Shown here piece after piece: positions 16,099-28,500 of a stretch of DNA of 31,693 nucleotides. The stretch covers positions 1 through 31,693 of the forward strand of contig JAGWMT010000007.1 in NCBI GenBank assembly GCA_028871595.1. Direction: 5' to 3'. Numbering within the stretch: position 1 is the first letter of the stretch; each line of letters starts with the position of its first letter. Under the pieces are notes generated by a model, which was given only the letters and a program-made list of their open reading frames with translations, searched no databases and was not told the DNA's origin. Source of the DNA: Elusimicrobiota bacterium. Its GTDB lineage: Bacteria; Elusimicrobiota; Elusimicrobia; UBA1565; UBA9628. A program made the position numbers and the translations under genes.

Positions 16099-16580
16099 TT
16101 TGGGACCGGGAATCTGAAGGCCTTACTCCAACTCCAATTTGTGATGTAGTATTCCCACCCCGTTCCGCCGGCAACCGCTCTCGGTCCGGCAATTGGCTGC
16201 CACCACCTAGGAGTTACTTGCTGTGCAAAGGTCGCTGGATTGTACTCGGGAAGATTCAAAGCAGTACGGGCATCGATACCAGTGGGGTACGGCGCATCCC
16301 ACCCCCACCCGCGTGTCAGCCATTTTGACTCGTATCCGGGACCTGAAGAATACTGCCAATACGGTCGAGCAGCCCACGATCCTGCGGTATATCCAGCAGC
16401 TAAAACGGTCGCAGTCTTATCTGAAGTACACGGAGTCCAAAGTGAGGCTGCAAGTCCGAGTGATCCCCATCCAATCTTGCCCCAGATACCGGACTCGTTA
16501 TATTTATCCGCGTACCATTCGGCACTCTTCTGTCCAGCCGTCTCACCTACATCGATCCACCCAATGAAAGGGATAGTGAT
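16095..16580 (-). other. Variable C-terminal tail of the Rhs protein
   Basis: About 160 residues follow the DPTG boundary of the Rhs core. The tail starts with ITIPFIGWIDVGE, has a small hydrophobic stretch (IGWGSLGLAASLW) and ends Trp/Tyr/Pro-rich (TPRWWQPIAGPR, GWEYYITNWSW). By analogy with Rhs systems this would be the exchangeable effector. I do not recognise it. Some Rhs tails of this 'LP...GPxxxGGTGxEYY' type recur widely, so it could also be a structural cap. Confidence 0.45.
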
Positions 16581-19500
16581 CTGCCCCGTTGGGTCTATGT
16601 TGCTAAGTGGGTTCGCGTTGGCGTAGTAATGCGACTCGCTAAATTCGTTGGGGTCTGCCTGAAAGAAGGAGCCAGCGTTTGGATCGTAATACCGTGCCCT
16701 AAAATAATACAGGCCGGTCTCTGAATCGAACTCGCGCCCTGTGTAGAGAAAGGTATTTCCAACCGTCGAGACAGTGTGCGTTCCTCCGTTCGCATCCTTG
16801 ACCACGGCACTGCCATAGGCCTCATATTCGACCGTTTCAATGGTGGTCCCGCTAGAGTTCGTTAGGGCCGTCACGCTGCCAAGTGCATCCTGATGATAGA
16901 AGTAATCCTGCCCGCCGCTATGTACGCTTAGCGGCGCGTCAATGCCTGGACCCTGTGTGAACAGTTGAACCAAATTGTTGCTACCGTCCAAGATCGCCAA
17001 GATATTGGCGCCGTCATAGACGTAGCGATACGTTGTTGCGCCCACATTGCGTTCGATGCGCCTACCCGCTGCGTCGTACTTGTACTTTGCGACTGTATAG
17101 GTCGAGGCATCGACCTCGATGAGCCGATTGACGTCGTCGTATACGAATCGCGTTGTCTCGCCGGTCGCGCGGTCTGTGCGCGATGTCAAGTTGCCGTTGG
17201 CGTCGCTGGCGTAGGTGTAGGCTGAGTCCTGGGTGATTCGATTCACCACGTCGTAATTGTAGCTGGCGCGCAACGCGTCAGCAGTGCGGTTGCCGACAGA
17301 GTCATAGGCGAAAGCCTCGTTCGTAACTGGCAGGCTGCTGGCCACAGGATGGCTAGCGTTTGTCAGGCGGTGCAGGGGGTCGTAGCCGTAACTGTGGGTT
17401 CCAGAGGCGTTCGTCATCGTCAGCCTGCTTCCCACGGCGTCGTACGTGTAGGCGGACGAGGCGACAAAACTCTGGTCGCTCGTGCGCTTGTAGGTGATGT
17501 TCGTCACCATATCGGTTGCATCGTAGGCGTATGTTGCCTGGATGCCATTGTGGTAGGTTAGGCTGGTCCGACGGCTTGCGGCGTCGTAAGCCAAGGTGAA
17601 CATCTGGTTAAACGGATTGGTGAGGCTTGTCGTGCGATTCAAACCGTCATAGGTATAGGTCCAGATGAATGGCGTAGGGAGGGCTTGCAGCGTCATCTTC
17701 GTGCGGTTGCCGGCGGCATCGTACTCGTAGTCGATCTCGCTGGTGAAGTTCGCGCCTTTGTTGGTCTCCAGAACCTTGACTGGGCGGCCCAGAGTGTCGT
17801 AGCCGATCTTTGTATCGCTGAACGAATCGCCCGCATCTACGAGATTGCCCACGGCGTCGTAGCTGTTTGTTACGGGGTTGCCCGGCAGATTCACGTTCGT
17901 CAGGCGGCCCAGGTTGTCGTATTGGAACGTAATTACCGTTCCATCGGCCTTGGTTTTTTGCGTCACGTTGTTGGCGTCATCGTACTTGTAGTTCCGCGTC
18001 TGGCCCAGCGCGTTGGTGATGCTCGTCAGGCGGTCGCGGGTATCACGACTGAACGTCGTTGTATGGCTATTGGCATCGTGGAGAGCACTCAGTAGTTTGC
18101 CTGAGGTGAGTTGCCCTGAAGCGTAGTCGAAGTTTGTTAGGCCGTTCAGGGCATCTTTTACCTGAGTCAGATTATTGTTGGCGTCATATTGGAACTGAGT
18201 CGCCTTGCCAGTTGCATCCGTCAGGCTGGTGGTTCGGCCCAGGCCATCGTAGCCCAGTTGGGTTGTGCGGCTCAACGAATCGGAGATTGAAGCCAGATTC
18301 CCATTAGTATCATGGCTGAGCGCTATCGTACGACCCAATGGATTGGTGATTGAGATTGGTGCGCCATGTGCGTCGTATCCTGTGTCGACTGCATTGCCGA
18401 GTGCATCCTGCGCCCTGGTCATGTTACCCTTGGCATCGTAGTTGAACTGCGTGGAGTTCCCTTTGGTATCGGTGAATGTCGCCACCCCGTTGAAGTTTGA
18501 CTCGTAGCTTAAGAAGATGTTCTGCCCCGCCGCGTTCGTTATCTTCGTCGGGTTGTTCTTGGCGTCGAAGATCGCCGAGGTGGTGTGGCCAGCGCGGTCG
18601 GTAGCCTGTGTAGGATTGTTTTGCGCGTCGAAGGTGTTGTTCGTCGCGGCGTTGTCTGGATCGACAATATCGGTCGAAACCGTCTGCCCGTTGACCGTCT
18701 TCCACTTATGTGTGGTTTTGAATCCGCGCGGATCGGTGACGACGGTCGAACCCTGCTCCAGCAGTTCGTCGATCGTGTAGTCCATCGAGAAGTTGCCGAG
18801 CGGCCCGGACTCGCTCAGCGTCCAGAACTTCTGCGGATAGTACCACTCGGCGAAGGTGTGCTTGTCGATGGTGAAGCTGTTGGGCCCGGTCGGCATGACT
18901 GGCGTGTAATAGCCCTTGTTCTCGGTGGGATGAGAGGTGCCGGCGGCGAGCAATCCTCCGCCCGCACCGCCGCTGGTCAACTGCCCCGCCTTCTCCGCGT
19001 TTGCGATGGCGGTGTAGTCCACCACATGCTGGGGGGCGCCCAAAGTGAAGGTGGTGACGAAGCCGTTGGGCGCGGTCACCGAAGTCAGGAGGCTGATCAC
19101 GGGATCGTTGAAGCTGGTCGCGACCATGTAGAGGCTGGCGCTGTTTTGCACGACGAAGGCATCGTCCACGAGGGCCCCGTGGCCGATGTCCGCGATGCCG
19201 GGCACCGTGAAGGCGGAATAGCCGTAGGCGGTCGTGCCCTTGGGACCCACGGCTTGGCTCAACATGGGAACGCCATTGCCGGAATTGCCTAGCGGGACGA
19301 CATAGGCTGAGAGCGGCGCCGAGACGTAGCTGAAGTTCACAGACCTGGCCGCCAAGTCGGTCACCGTCGCGAGGCGTCCATTGCTGCCGTATGTGAACGT
19401 GTAGAGGATTCGCCCGTTCGGATCTTTCACGTCGGCAAGCTGGCCGCCGCTGTAGTCCAAGGTGACGACGTTGCCATTCCGGTCGGTGATCGTCTGTAGT

Positions 19501-22500
19501 TTCCCGGAACCATCGTACCGGTAGACCGTCTTGTCGAGTAAGGTCCAGGTGTATCCGGCGGGCGTCGTCGTGGACCCGGACATAGTCAATGCCGCGGTTT
19601 CCCCGACCGGCGGGCTCAAAGTCCCATCGGAGTTGCGCCTGTAGGTGAGGCGCCGTCCGTCGGGCGTGCGCACCTCTACGATGACGTCCGGGTCGGCGGG
19701 CTTGGAGGCGGTCGGAGACATTCCGCCGACCTCGGTGTAGCTCAATGAATAGGAGCCGCCACCGCCGCCGCCGCTGAACTCCCACTGCGGCGGATCCCCC
19801 ACCCGGAAGAACATCTGCTGAGCCCAACGCAGATAAACGCGGGACTCGAAGCTGTGCATCCAGCCTGGGCCAAGACTTACGCCGCTCAAATCTTGGCTGT
19901 CGTAGACGCGCGTGAAGTCCAGCGAGCCGCCGAAGATCGGCACATTGAGCGAAAGGTCGGTCTCCGGAACGCGCGGATCCCCGCCCGGGTCGCTGAACGC
20001 GGCGATCTGGTCGCAGATGGCGCAGTTGGACGGCTGCTTGTTCGTGGGCGCCTGGCAGGAATTCGGCGTCGAGGGAACCGCCGGCGGGTTCGGGATCGCC
20101 ACGCTCACATATCCCCCCGGAACGGACAGGCTGACGGCGCTGCTTCCCGTCCCGGCGGCGCTGCTGCCTCCGAAGCCGGTGGGCGGCGTGCTCGTCGTCC
20201 CCGTGGCCCCGGCCGGGAAGCAGGAGCCCGCGGAGCCGCTGACGGGCGGCGGGTTCTGCGTGACCGTGACCCCGGCCGCGCACGTGTAGTCGTCGCTGGC
20301 GACGATCTGGAAGGTGTGGCAGGACGCGTGGGCCAGGTGAAGGTGGATGGGCACCACCACGCTCTGCCCCGCGTTCAGCGTCGGGATGTTGGAATACGGC
20401 ACCGTGATCGTGACCGCCGGATCGTTGACGTTGGGCGTCACGTTGACGTTGTGCGCCGCGATCACCCCCTTGTTGGTGACCGTGATCTGCGAGTCCACGT
20501 CCCCGCCCGTGTCGGGCAGGTTGAAGTTGAGGACCGCCGGGTCCATGACCACCGCCGGCGCCGGGACGTCCGTTTTAAACGTGATCGACAGGTTGATGTT
20601 GTACTGGTCCACGACGGTCGTGGGCGTCACCGTCCACGTGTAGCTGACCACGTCCGTCGGCAGCAGCACCTCGCGGCTCGTCGTCAGCCCCGGCTCGATC
20701 ACCTGCGTGAAGTTCTGCGTCTGGAAGCCCGAGGCCGAGACCTGCGCCGCGTACTTCCCGGCCGGCACGTTCGTGAAGCGCACCCCCCCGTTCGCGTCGC
20801 CGTCGGCCGAGAACGTCAGCCCCGCGATGTCCAGGCTGGTCAGCGTCCCCTTCGCGCCCGCCACCCCCACCCCGTTGCCGAAGGCGTCCCGCGGCTTGTC
20901 CGCGTTGATCGCGCTGTAGAGGACCGCCCCCTGCCCCGAGGCCGTGATCGTGATGCCCGTGTTGATCGGGATCGGCGCCGCGTTCGTGGAGTTGATGGAA
21001 ACCAGCGGGTTGCTCGCGTACGCCTGGCTGGCCAGGTTGGACGGCGGAGCCAGCAGGAGATTGAGCTGAGCCGAGCCCCCGGGCGGCACGTCGCCCAGGC
21101 TGGCGGAGCCTTGAACGCTCACCCACGGCAGGGCCGGCGCGCTCACCGTCACCCCCGTCCACGCCTGCGTGCCCTGGTTGGTCAGCACCACCGTCAGCGT
21201 CCGCGTCGTCCCCGCCGCCATGCCCACGTTGAACGTCTGCGGGCTCGCCGCCGGCACCGCCGCCGACGGCGCCACCGTGACCGTCACCGGCAGGGTCCGC
21301 GTGAAGCCGTTGCCGTCCCGCGCCGTGACCGTGAAGGCGGACGCCCCCAGCGCCGCGGCCAGCGACGCCGTCGCCGCGAAGCTCAGCGCCGCGCTTTGCC
21401 CGCTGTTCAAGGAGGCCGGCACCGTGGCCGGGTCCAGCGTCAGACCCACCCCCGCCGCGCCCCCGGTCGAGATCTGCGCGCTCAGCCCCGTCAGCGGGGA
21501 CTGCCCCGTGTTGAGCAGGTTGACCTTGAAGCTCGCCGTGGAGTTCTGCACCAGGCCGGCCGAGTAGTTCGCGTACTGGAAGCCGAAGCCCACGATGGTG
21601 AAGCTGGACTGCGGCACGTGGTTCGTCACCGACGGGTTGCTGGCCCACAGCGCGTAGAGGCCCGCCTCGCCCGGTGTCGGGCTGAACGCGACCTGGTAAT
21701 GGCCGCTCGCGTCGGTCATCGTGCTGGCCACCCGGTCGAAGCCGCGCAGCGACACGCCCACCTGCACCGTCGCCCCCGGGATCAAGGTGTTCGTCCCGTC
21801 GGTCGAGACCGCCACGCCCGTGAGCAGCACCGTCGCGCTTTGGTCGTAGACCTGGCGGTCGGAGACCACCGTCGCGTTGTAGGGCGGAGACGTCACGCCC
21901 GAATACGTCTGCGTATTGGAGAAGCCCTGTCCCGTCAGGGGCGACCCCGTGGCCAGCCCGTTGTAGGTCTGCGCGACCGACGCCGTCACGTTCCCGCTCG
22001 CGCCCAGCGCCGGCGGCACGGGCAGCGGGACCGCGTCGAGCAGGACGCTGCCTCCCGGCGGCACCGACACGTAGTAGCCCGACGGCGCCGACAGCGCCCC
22101 GTTGCCCGTCTGCGTCACCTTGGCCGAGGAGAGCAAGGTCCCCTGCGTGGTCAGCAGCTGCACCAGCGCGTCCGAGGGAGAGGTCTTGACCTCCAGCGCC
22201 GCCGAGCCCTGGTTGTTGAGCTTGAGCTGGACCTTCGGGCTGGTGCCCAGCACCAGCGGCTCGGAGAAGATCTGCACCACCGGCCCGCTGGGCGTGCGCG
22301 CCGCCACCGGGAAGACCTTGACGATCTTGGCGACGGTGCCCAACTGCGACTGGACCGTCAGCGTCGCGCGCAGGGAGGCCGCGTCCGGCAGCGCCGCCGG
22401 GGCCGGGATCACCCCGGAGAGAATCGCGACCCCGCCCGCGGCGGCCGAGGCCGCCGGCGCCGTGGCGGAGGCGAGCGTCTGGCCCGCGCCCACGAGCTCG

Positions 22501-25500
22501 AGCAGCGCCGGGCCCAGAAGCCGCGATTGCGCGTCACCGTTCGCGGCGCTGAGAGAGAGGGTGTCGAAGAATCCGCGGTTGAGCGCCGCGGCGCCGTTCG
22601 CGTCGGTCAGGCCGTAGGAGGCCAAGGTCAGCCCCACGTTCGGCATCGTGACCAAGGTCTTGTCCCCCTCCTGGCCGCCGAGGTCGACCGCCGACACGGC
22701 GAAGGCGTGCGCGCCGTCGAAGACGTAGGCGGCGTCCGTGAAGTTCGTCCCGCCCAGCAGGCCCTGCGTCTTGAGGACCCCGTCCTTGTAGACGCGGTAG
22801 CCCAGCACGTTGTTCGAGGGCGTCCAGGTCAAGGTCGCCCCCGCGCCGTCTTGGAAGACGAGGGCCACGCCCTGCGGCGCCGACGGCGGCAAGGCCAAGG
22901 TGAACGCGACGCTCGATACGGTCACGTTGCCCGCGAGGTCCGCCGCGGTCACGCTGAGGAGGTGCCGGCCGTTGGCCGAGATCGGCACTCCAGGCGTGTA
23001 AGCCGCCCCGTCCAGGCTGACCGACACGCTCGCCAGATTGGCGTCCGTCGCGTTCACGACCGGGGTCGCCGCGGCGTTGTACGTCAGACCGGACGTCACG
23101 CCCGCGATCGTCACGGCGGGCGGCGTCTTGTCCAGCGTGAAATGGACCGTCGTGGTCGAGCCGACTCCGGCCTGGTTGGCGCCCGTGACCGACAGGACGT
23201 GCGCCCCCTCCGCGGAGACCGTGGAGCCGGAGACGAACGCCGCGCCGTCCAGAGACGCCTGCACCGTGGCGGTCGCCAACGCCAGGTCCGTGACCGTGAA
23301 GGACGGAGCGAGATCGCGATTGTAGAAATGAGCGTCCTGGACGCCCGTGAGGGCGATGACGGGCGGCGCGTTGTCCCAGAGGAACTGCGTCGCGGCGAAG
23401 GACGAGGATTCGTTTCCGGCGAAGTCGAGGGCCGTGACCGCGTAATAATAGAGACCGTTCGAGGCGGGCGTGTCGGTGACCGGCGGCGTGCTGACCAGCA
23501 CGGGCGCGACGCCCGCCAGGGACGCGATCGCGGAGGTGGAGCGGTACAGGTTGTAGCCCGACGGCGTCTCCGTGCTGGCCGCCTGCCAGGACAGCTCGAT
23601 GCGGTTGAAGGCGTTGAGCTGGGCGACGAAGGAGACCGGCGCCGGCGGAGGCGCGCGGCGCGAGATCTGCGGGGCCGAGCCGGAGAGCGGCCCTTCGTTG
23701 CCCGCCGCGTCCACGGCGCTGACGGCGTACGCGTAGGTGCCGTCGGACGGCGGCAGATCGTCGAACGCGCCCGCGCCCAGGGTCAGCGGCGCCAGGCCCG
23801 AAGAGATGCGCACGCCGCCGCGGTAGACCGAGTAGGAGGCCGGCGTCCCGTCCAGCGGCGCGCTCCAGGTCAGGGCGACGACGCCCGCCTTCTTGGAAAG
23901 CGCGTGGAGCAAGGTCGGCGCGCTCGGGGCCGTGGTGTCGATGACGAAGGCGCTCGGGCCCGTCAGCGCCGTGCCCGCGTTGCCGAGCGCGTCCGCCGCG
24001 GAGAACAGGAAATTCGCGGTCCCGTCCGTGCCGGGCGCGATGGCCAGAGTCCCGGTCCAGACCGCCGGCCCGCCCGCCAAGGTCACCGGGATCGTCGCGC
24101 CGTTGGCCAGGACGTAGGCCAGGGCCGGCGCGGCAGGGACCGGCTTGGTCAGCGTCAGCGTGAGGGCGACCGCGCCCGCCTTGACCGGCGAGCCCGGGCT
24201 CAAGGCGATAGTGCCGCCGGGCGGCGTCGTGTCGATCGCCGCCGTCCCCCCGCTCGTGATCGCATGGCCGACGTTGCCCGCGAAGTCCGTGCCCTCGAAG
24301 GCGAAGGCCCCGGTTCCCGAGGCCATGGCCGACGCGACGGTCAGCGTCCCGATCCAGACCGTGGGGCTGGACGCCGACAGGGTCAGCGGGATCGGGCCCT
24401 GGCCGCCGGGCGTGAAGGTCAGCAGCGGCGGCGCGGCCAGCATCTTCGACAGGGTGAGCCGTACCGCATGGGCGCCGGGGCCCAGCGGCGGCGCGTCGAG
24501 GAGGGCGACGGCGGCCGTCGGGACCGCGCGGTCGGAGGCGGCGGGGGCGATGTTGGACAGGCCGCTCTCGTTGCCGGAGAGGTCGAGCGAGGTCGCGCCG
24601 TAGTAGAACAGCCCGTCCAGCGGCGGCAGGTCGTTCGCGGCGGCGCCGGTCACCCCGGAGAGCACGCGCAGGGACGGCGACGGGGCGGCCGAGGTGGAGA
24701 GCGCCAGCGGGTCCGCGCTGCGGTAGACGTTGTAGGACGACGGGATCTTGCCGGCGGGAGCCTGCCAGGTCAGAGCGACATGGCCGGCGGGCAAGGTCTG
24801 CGCGTCGAGCGCGGCCGGCGGGTTCGGCGCGGTCAGGTTGTAGTTGACCGTGACCGGCGTGCTGGGAGAGCCGGCGCCTTTGGCGTCGGCCGAGACGGCC
24901 GTCAACACGAGGCTGCCCTGGCCGGGCAAGGTCGCCAGCAGGGAGAAATGGCCGGACGAATCCGCGCTGCCGGAGGTCAGCGGGAAGCCGTTGAGCTGGA
25001 TCTGCACCGTGGTCCCGGCCTCGGCCGTGCCCGTGAACGTCACGGTCGCGACGATGGTCGCGTACGTGCCGGTCGGCGAGGTGATCACCGGAGCCGGGGG
25101 CGGTTGGTAGGCGAGAGTATAGGACGCGGCGAGCGTGGACGGATTCCCGACCGTGTCCAGCGCGTCGAAGCGGATCGCATGGGAGCCGTCGGCGTAGTTC
25201 AGCGTGTTCCAGCGGAACGCATAGGGAGGATTCGTGACGGTGGAGATCGCCGCGCCGTCGACCGAGAGGACGACGGACGCCACGCCCGAGAGATCGGACG
25301 CCTGTAGAAGGAAGGTCGTGGGACGCGAGAGGTTGGCTCCCGAGGGCGGAGTGAGCCCCGACAGGAGCGGGCCGTCGACGTCCCAGAACGCGACGTTCGA
25401 GACCGCGGAAAAGTTCCCGGCCGCGTCGCTGGACTTGAGCGCGAAATAGACGGTCTGCGACGTCGCGACGGCCACGACGAACTGCTCGGTCGATCCGTCG

Positions 25501-28500
25501 GTGAGCGGCGCGGACGAGTAGTCGATCGTCGTTGCGGAGGCGAAGTTCGCGCTCGTGATCGGGAAGGTCGCGGTCTTGATAAGGTAGCCCGCCGTCCCGC
25601 TCAGCGCGTCGTGAGGAGAGGTCCAGGCCAAGGTCGCCTGGCCGAGCGCCTTGTTCTGGGAGGTCAGGCGCAGGTCCGCGACCGCGACGGGAGGCGTCTT
25701 GTCCAGGATGAAGACGGCGCCGGCCGACGCCGCGTTGCCGGCCAGATCGCGGGCGGTCAAGGTCAGGCTGCGCGTGCCTTCCGCGGTGATCGCGTAAGGC
25801 GAAACGACGACGCTCCCCAGTTCGTCCTTGACGATGAGCTGGCTCGCGGGCGTGAAGTCGTCGGAGGATTGGAAGACAACGTTCACGTTCTGGTTCGTGA
25901 TGAGGCCGTTCGACGGCGAGACCAGGAGCAAGGTCGGAGACGCCTTGTCGATGGTGAAGCTCAAGGTCGCGGAGCTGGCGTTGGCGAAGGCGTCCTGCGC
26001 CTGGATGGCCAGGAAGTAGGTGCCGGGCTGAGTCAAAGTGACGCCCGCTACGCCGCAGTTGATCGCGAGCCGGCCGTCCTTGGAGCAGCCGGGCGCCACG
26101 TCGCCGCAGTGGGCGTTGTCGTAGACGACGGAGCACGACGTGCCGTCGATGGGGCAGGTCCCGCAGTTCTGCGGATTGCCGCAACTGGTGGCCCACTTGG
26201 AGGTGTAGCTCTGGATCGTCCCGGTCGCGCACGTCAGCGAGGCCGTTCCTCCCTCGCTCACGGTCTGGTTGAGGCTTTGGTAGATCGCGACGGTGCTGAC
26301 GAAGGGTTGGCCGTTGAGGGTGGTGGTGGAATCGAAGGAGCTGAAGTCGGTGATCGCGATGGAGGGCGTCAGATTGCCGCTGGTGTACTGGCCGTTGGTC
26401 ACGCGCGAAACCTGGATGACGGGCGAGTGCGTGTCGAAGGGGGTCCCAGCGAGAGCGGAAGGCGCGCCCTCGTTGCCTACGGAGTCCAGCGCCGTCACGA
26501 GGTAATAATACGACGCGTCCAGCGACAAGGACGGAGAGTCGACCAGCGTCGTGGCGGTCGTCCCGGCCTGGAGCGGCGTCCGGCTCGCGACGCTCGCGAT
26601 GGGATATGTCGCGCGGTAGACGTTGTAGCCGACGGCGGCGCCCGTCGAGGGCGACCACGAAAGAGAGATGTCCTTGACCGTGGTGCTGAACGCGGCGGAC
26701 AGTCCCTCGGGCGCGGCCGGGCCCGCGTGCAGGGACGGCGCCGAGCGCTCGACCGACAAGCCGCTTTCGTTGAAAGCGGAATCCAGCGCCGCGACGGCGT
26801 AGAAGTAAACCCCGTCTGCGGGCGGGTCGTCGAGATAAGTCGTCGCGGACGAATGCAGCAGGATAGGCGCAAGCCCTCCGGTCGCAGCGAAGGCATAGGT
26901 CGCGCGGTAAAGGTTGAAGAAGACGGTGACTTCTCCCGTTGACGACGCCCGCCAGGCGAGGCTGACGATGCCGGCCGGACGGCCCGTCGCGGAGAGCAGG
27001 GAGGGCGCCTGCGGCGCGGTGAGATCGATCGGGGTGGTCGTCGTGACGGTCGTCGCGTAACCCGAGTCGCCGATCCCGTTGACCGCCTTGACGCGGAGAT
27101 AATAGGTCGCGTTCGGCGTCACGCCCGCGACCGTCCCCGTGGTCGAAGCGACCTGCGTCGAAATCTGGGTGCCCGTGAAGTCGGGCGCCGTGGACGCGGA
27201 CAACGTGTAGAACAGCGCCTGCGTGGAGGAGCCCCAGGTGGCCGTGATGAAGGTCTGGCCGGCGGCGTTCTCGCCGGTCGCGGTCACGGCCGGGTTCGCC
27301 GGCGTCGAGGGGGCGCTCGGACAGGTCGGGGGCACGGTCGGAGAGACGGAGCCCGCGGCGCCGCTGCTCTTGCCGCCCGCGCCGCCGTTGGCGGCGGCGC
27401 TTGCCGCGTTCGCGTTGCACCCCGTCAAGGCGACTCGCCCGCCCGCGCCGCCGCCGTCGCCGTAGCCCGGCGCGCCCGTTCCTCCGTTGGCCGAGACCGC
27501 TCCCGTCCCGGAGATCGCCGCGGCGGTCAGATTGACGGCCCCGCCCGCGCCGCCGCCCGCGCCGTTGCCCTGGCCCGGCGCGGCCGAGCCGTTGGTGCCG
27601 TTGGCGGTGATCCGGCCGTTGAGAAAGAGATTGCCTCCGACGTTCAGCAGCACGGCGCCGCCGCCGTTGCCGCCGGGGGCTCCGTAATAAGCCCCGCCGC
27701 CGCCTGAGCCCAGGTCGGCGGGGTTGCTTGAGCTGTCGTACGCCGCTCCGCCGGCCGTGTTGTTCGAGTTGCCGCCCGCGCCGCCGTGGCCGCCGCCGCT
27801 GCCGCTTCCGCCGTTGAAGAGTCCCGCCCCCGGCCCGTTGCCGCTCTGGTTGAGCGCACCGCCCGTATAACCCAGGCCGTCCACCGCGATGGTGGCGCCG
27901 GCCTGGAGGTTGAAATCCCCCGTCACGTTCAGGTTCACGACGGCCGAACGCGCGGTCGAATTGGCGGCATGAGTGAGGACGCCTCCCGGCGCCACGACCA
28001 CGGAGGCGAACCCGAGGGAGGCCGTGTTCATCTGGCGGAAAACGCCCGTCCCGCTCACGTTCAGCGCGGCCCCGGAGAGCGATTGCGCGGCCACGTTCAG
28101 AACGGCGGCAGGCCCGACCGAAAGGGAGGAGCCCCCGGTGAAGTTCATGATCGCGGCGGTCACGCCGACCGTTCCGAGCACTGAAATGGAGTTGGCGCTG
28201 AACGCGGTCGTCGTGTCAAAAGCGACGTTGCTGTTGTCGAGCGTGATCGCGCTGAACACCGGCGAAGCCCCTAGGGGGGTGTTAGCTCCCGCCGTGATCG
28301 AGGGCGCCCCGACGGTCAAGCTGTAAGCGGAATCGCCGGGATTTTCCACCACGACGGTGCCGGCTCCGCCGTTTTGGTTTCCCGTGCCGTTCGTCGCCGT
28401 GACGCTCCCCGCGTACGAATTGCTCGTCGTCGCCGTGATCGCGACGCGCCCGCCCGCGCCGCCGCCGTCGCCATAGCCCGCCGCGCCGTTCCCCCCCTTG

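Noticed and set aside
19854..25307. Very long plus-strand open frames (also 12013-15174 and 6865-8673)
   Set aside because: They run antisense to well-supported modular proteins, are extremely Arg/Gly-rich and low in complexity, and contain no domain. They are by-products of high GC and codon bias.
22534..27420. Long minus-strand frame of 1,628 codons inside the Rhs gene
   Set aside because: It is another frame of the same DNA, rich in Arg and Pro and without domains. The 5,095-aa frame shows clear FN3/Ig-like modules across the same stretch.
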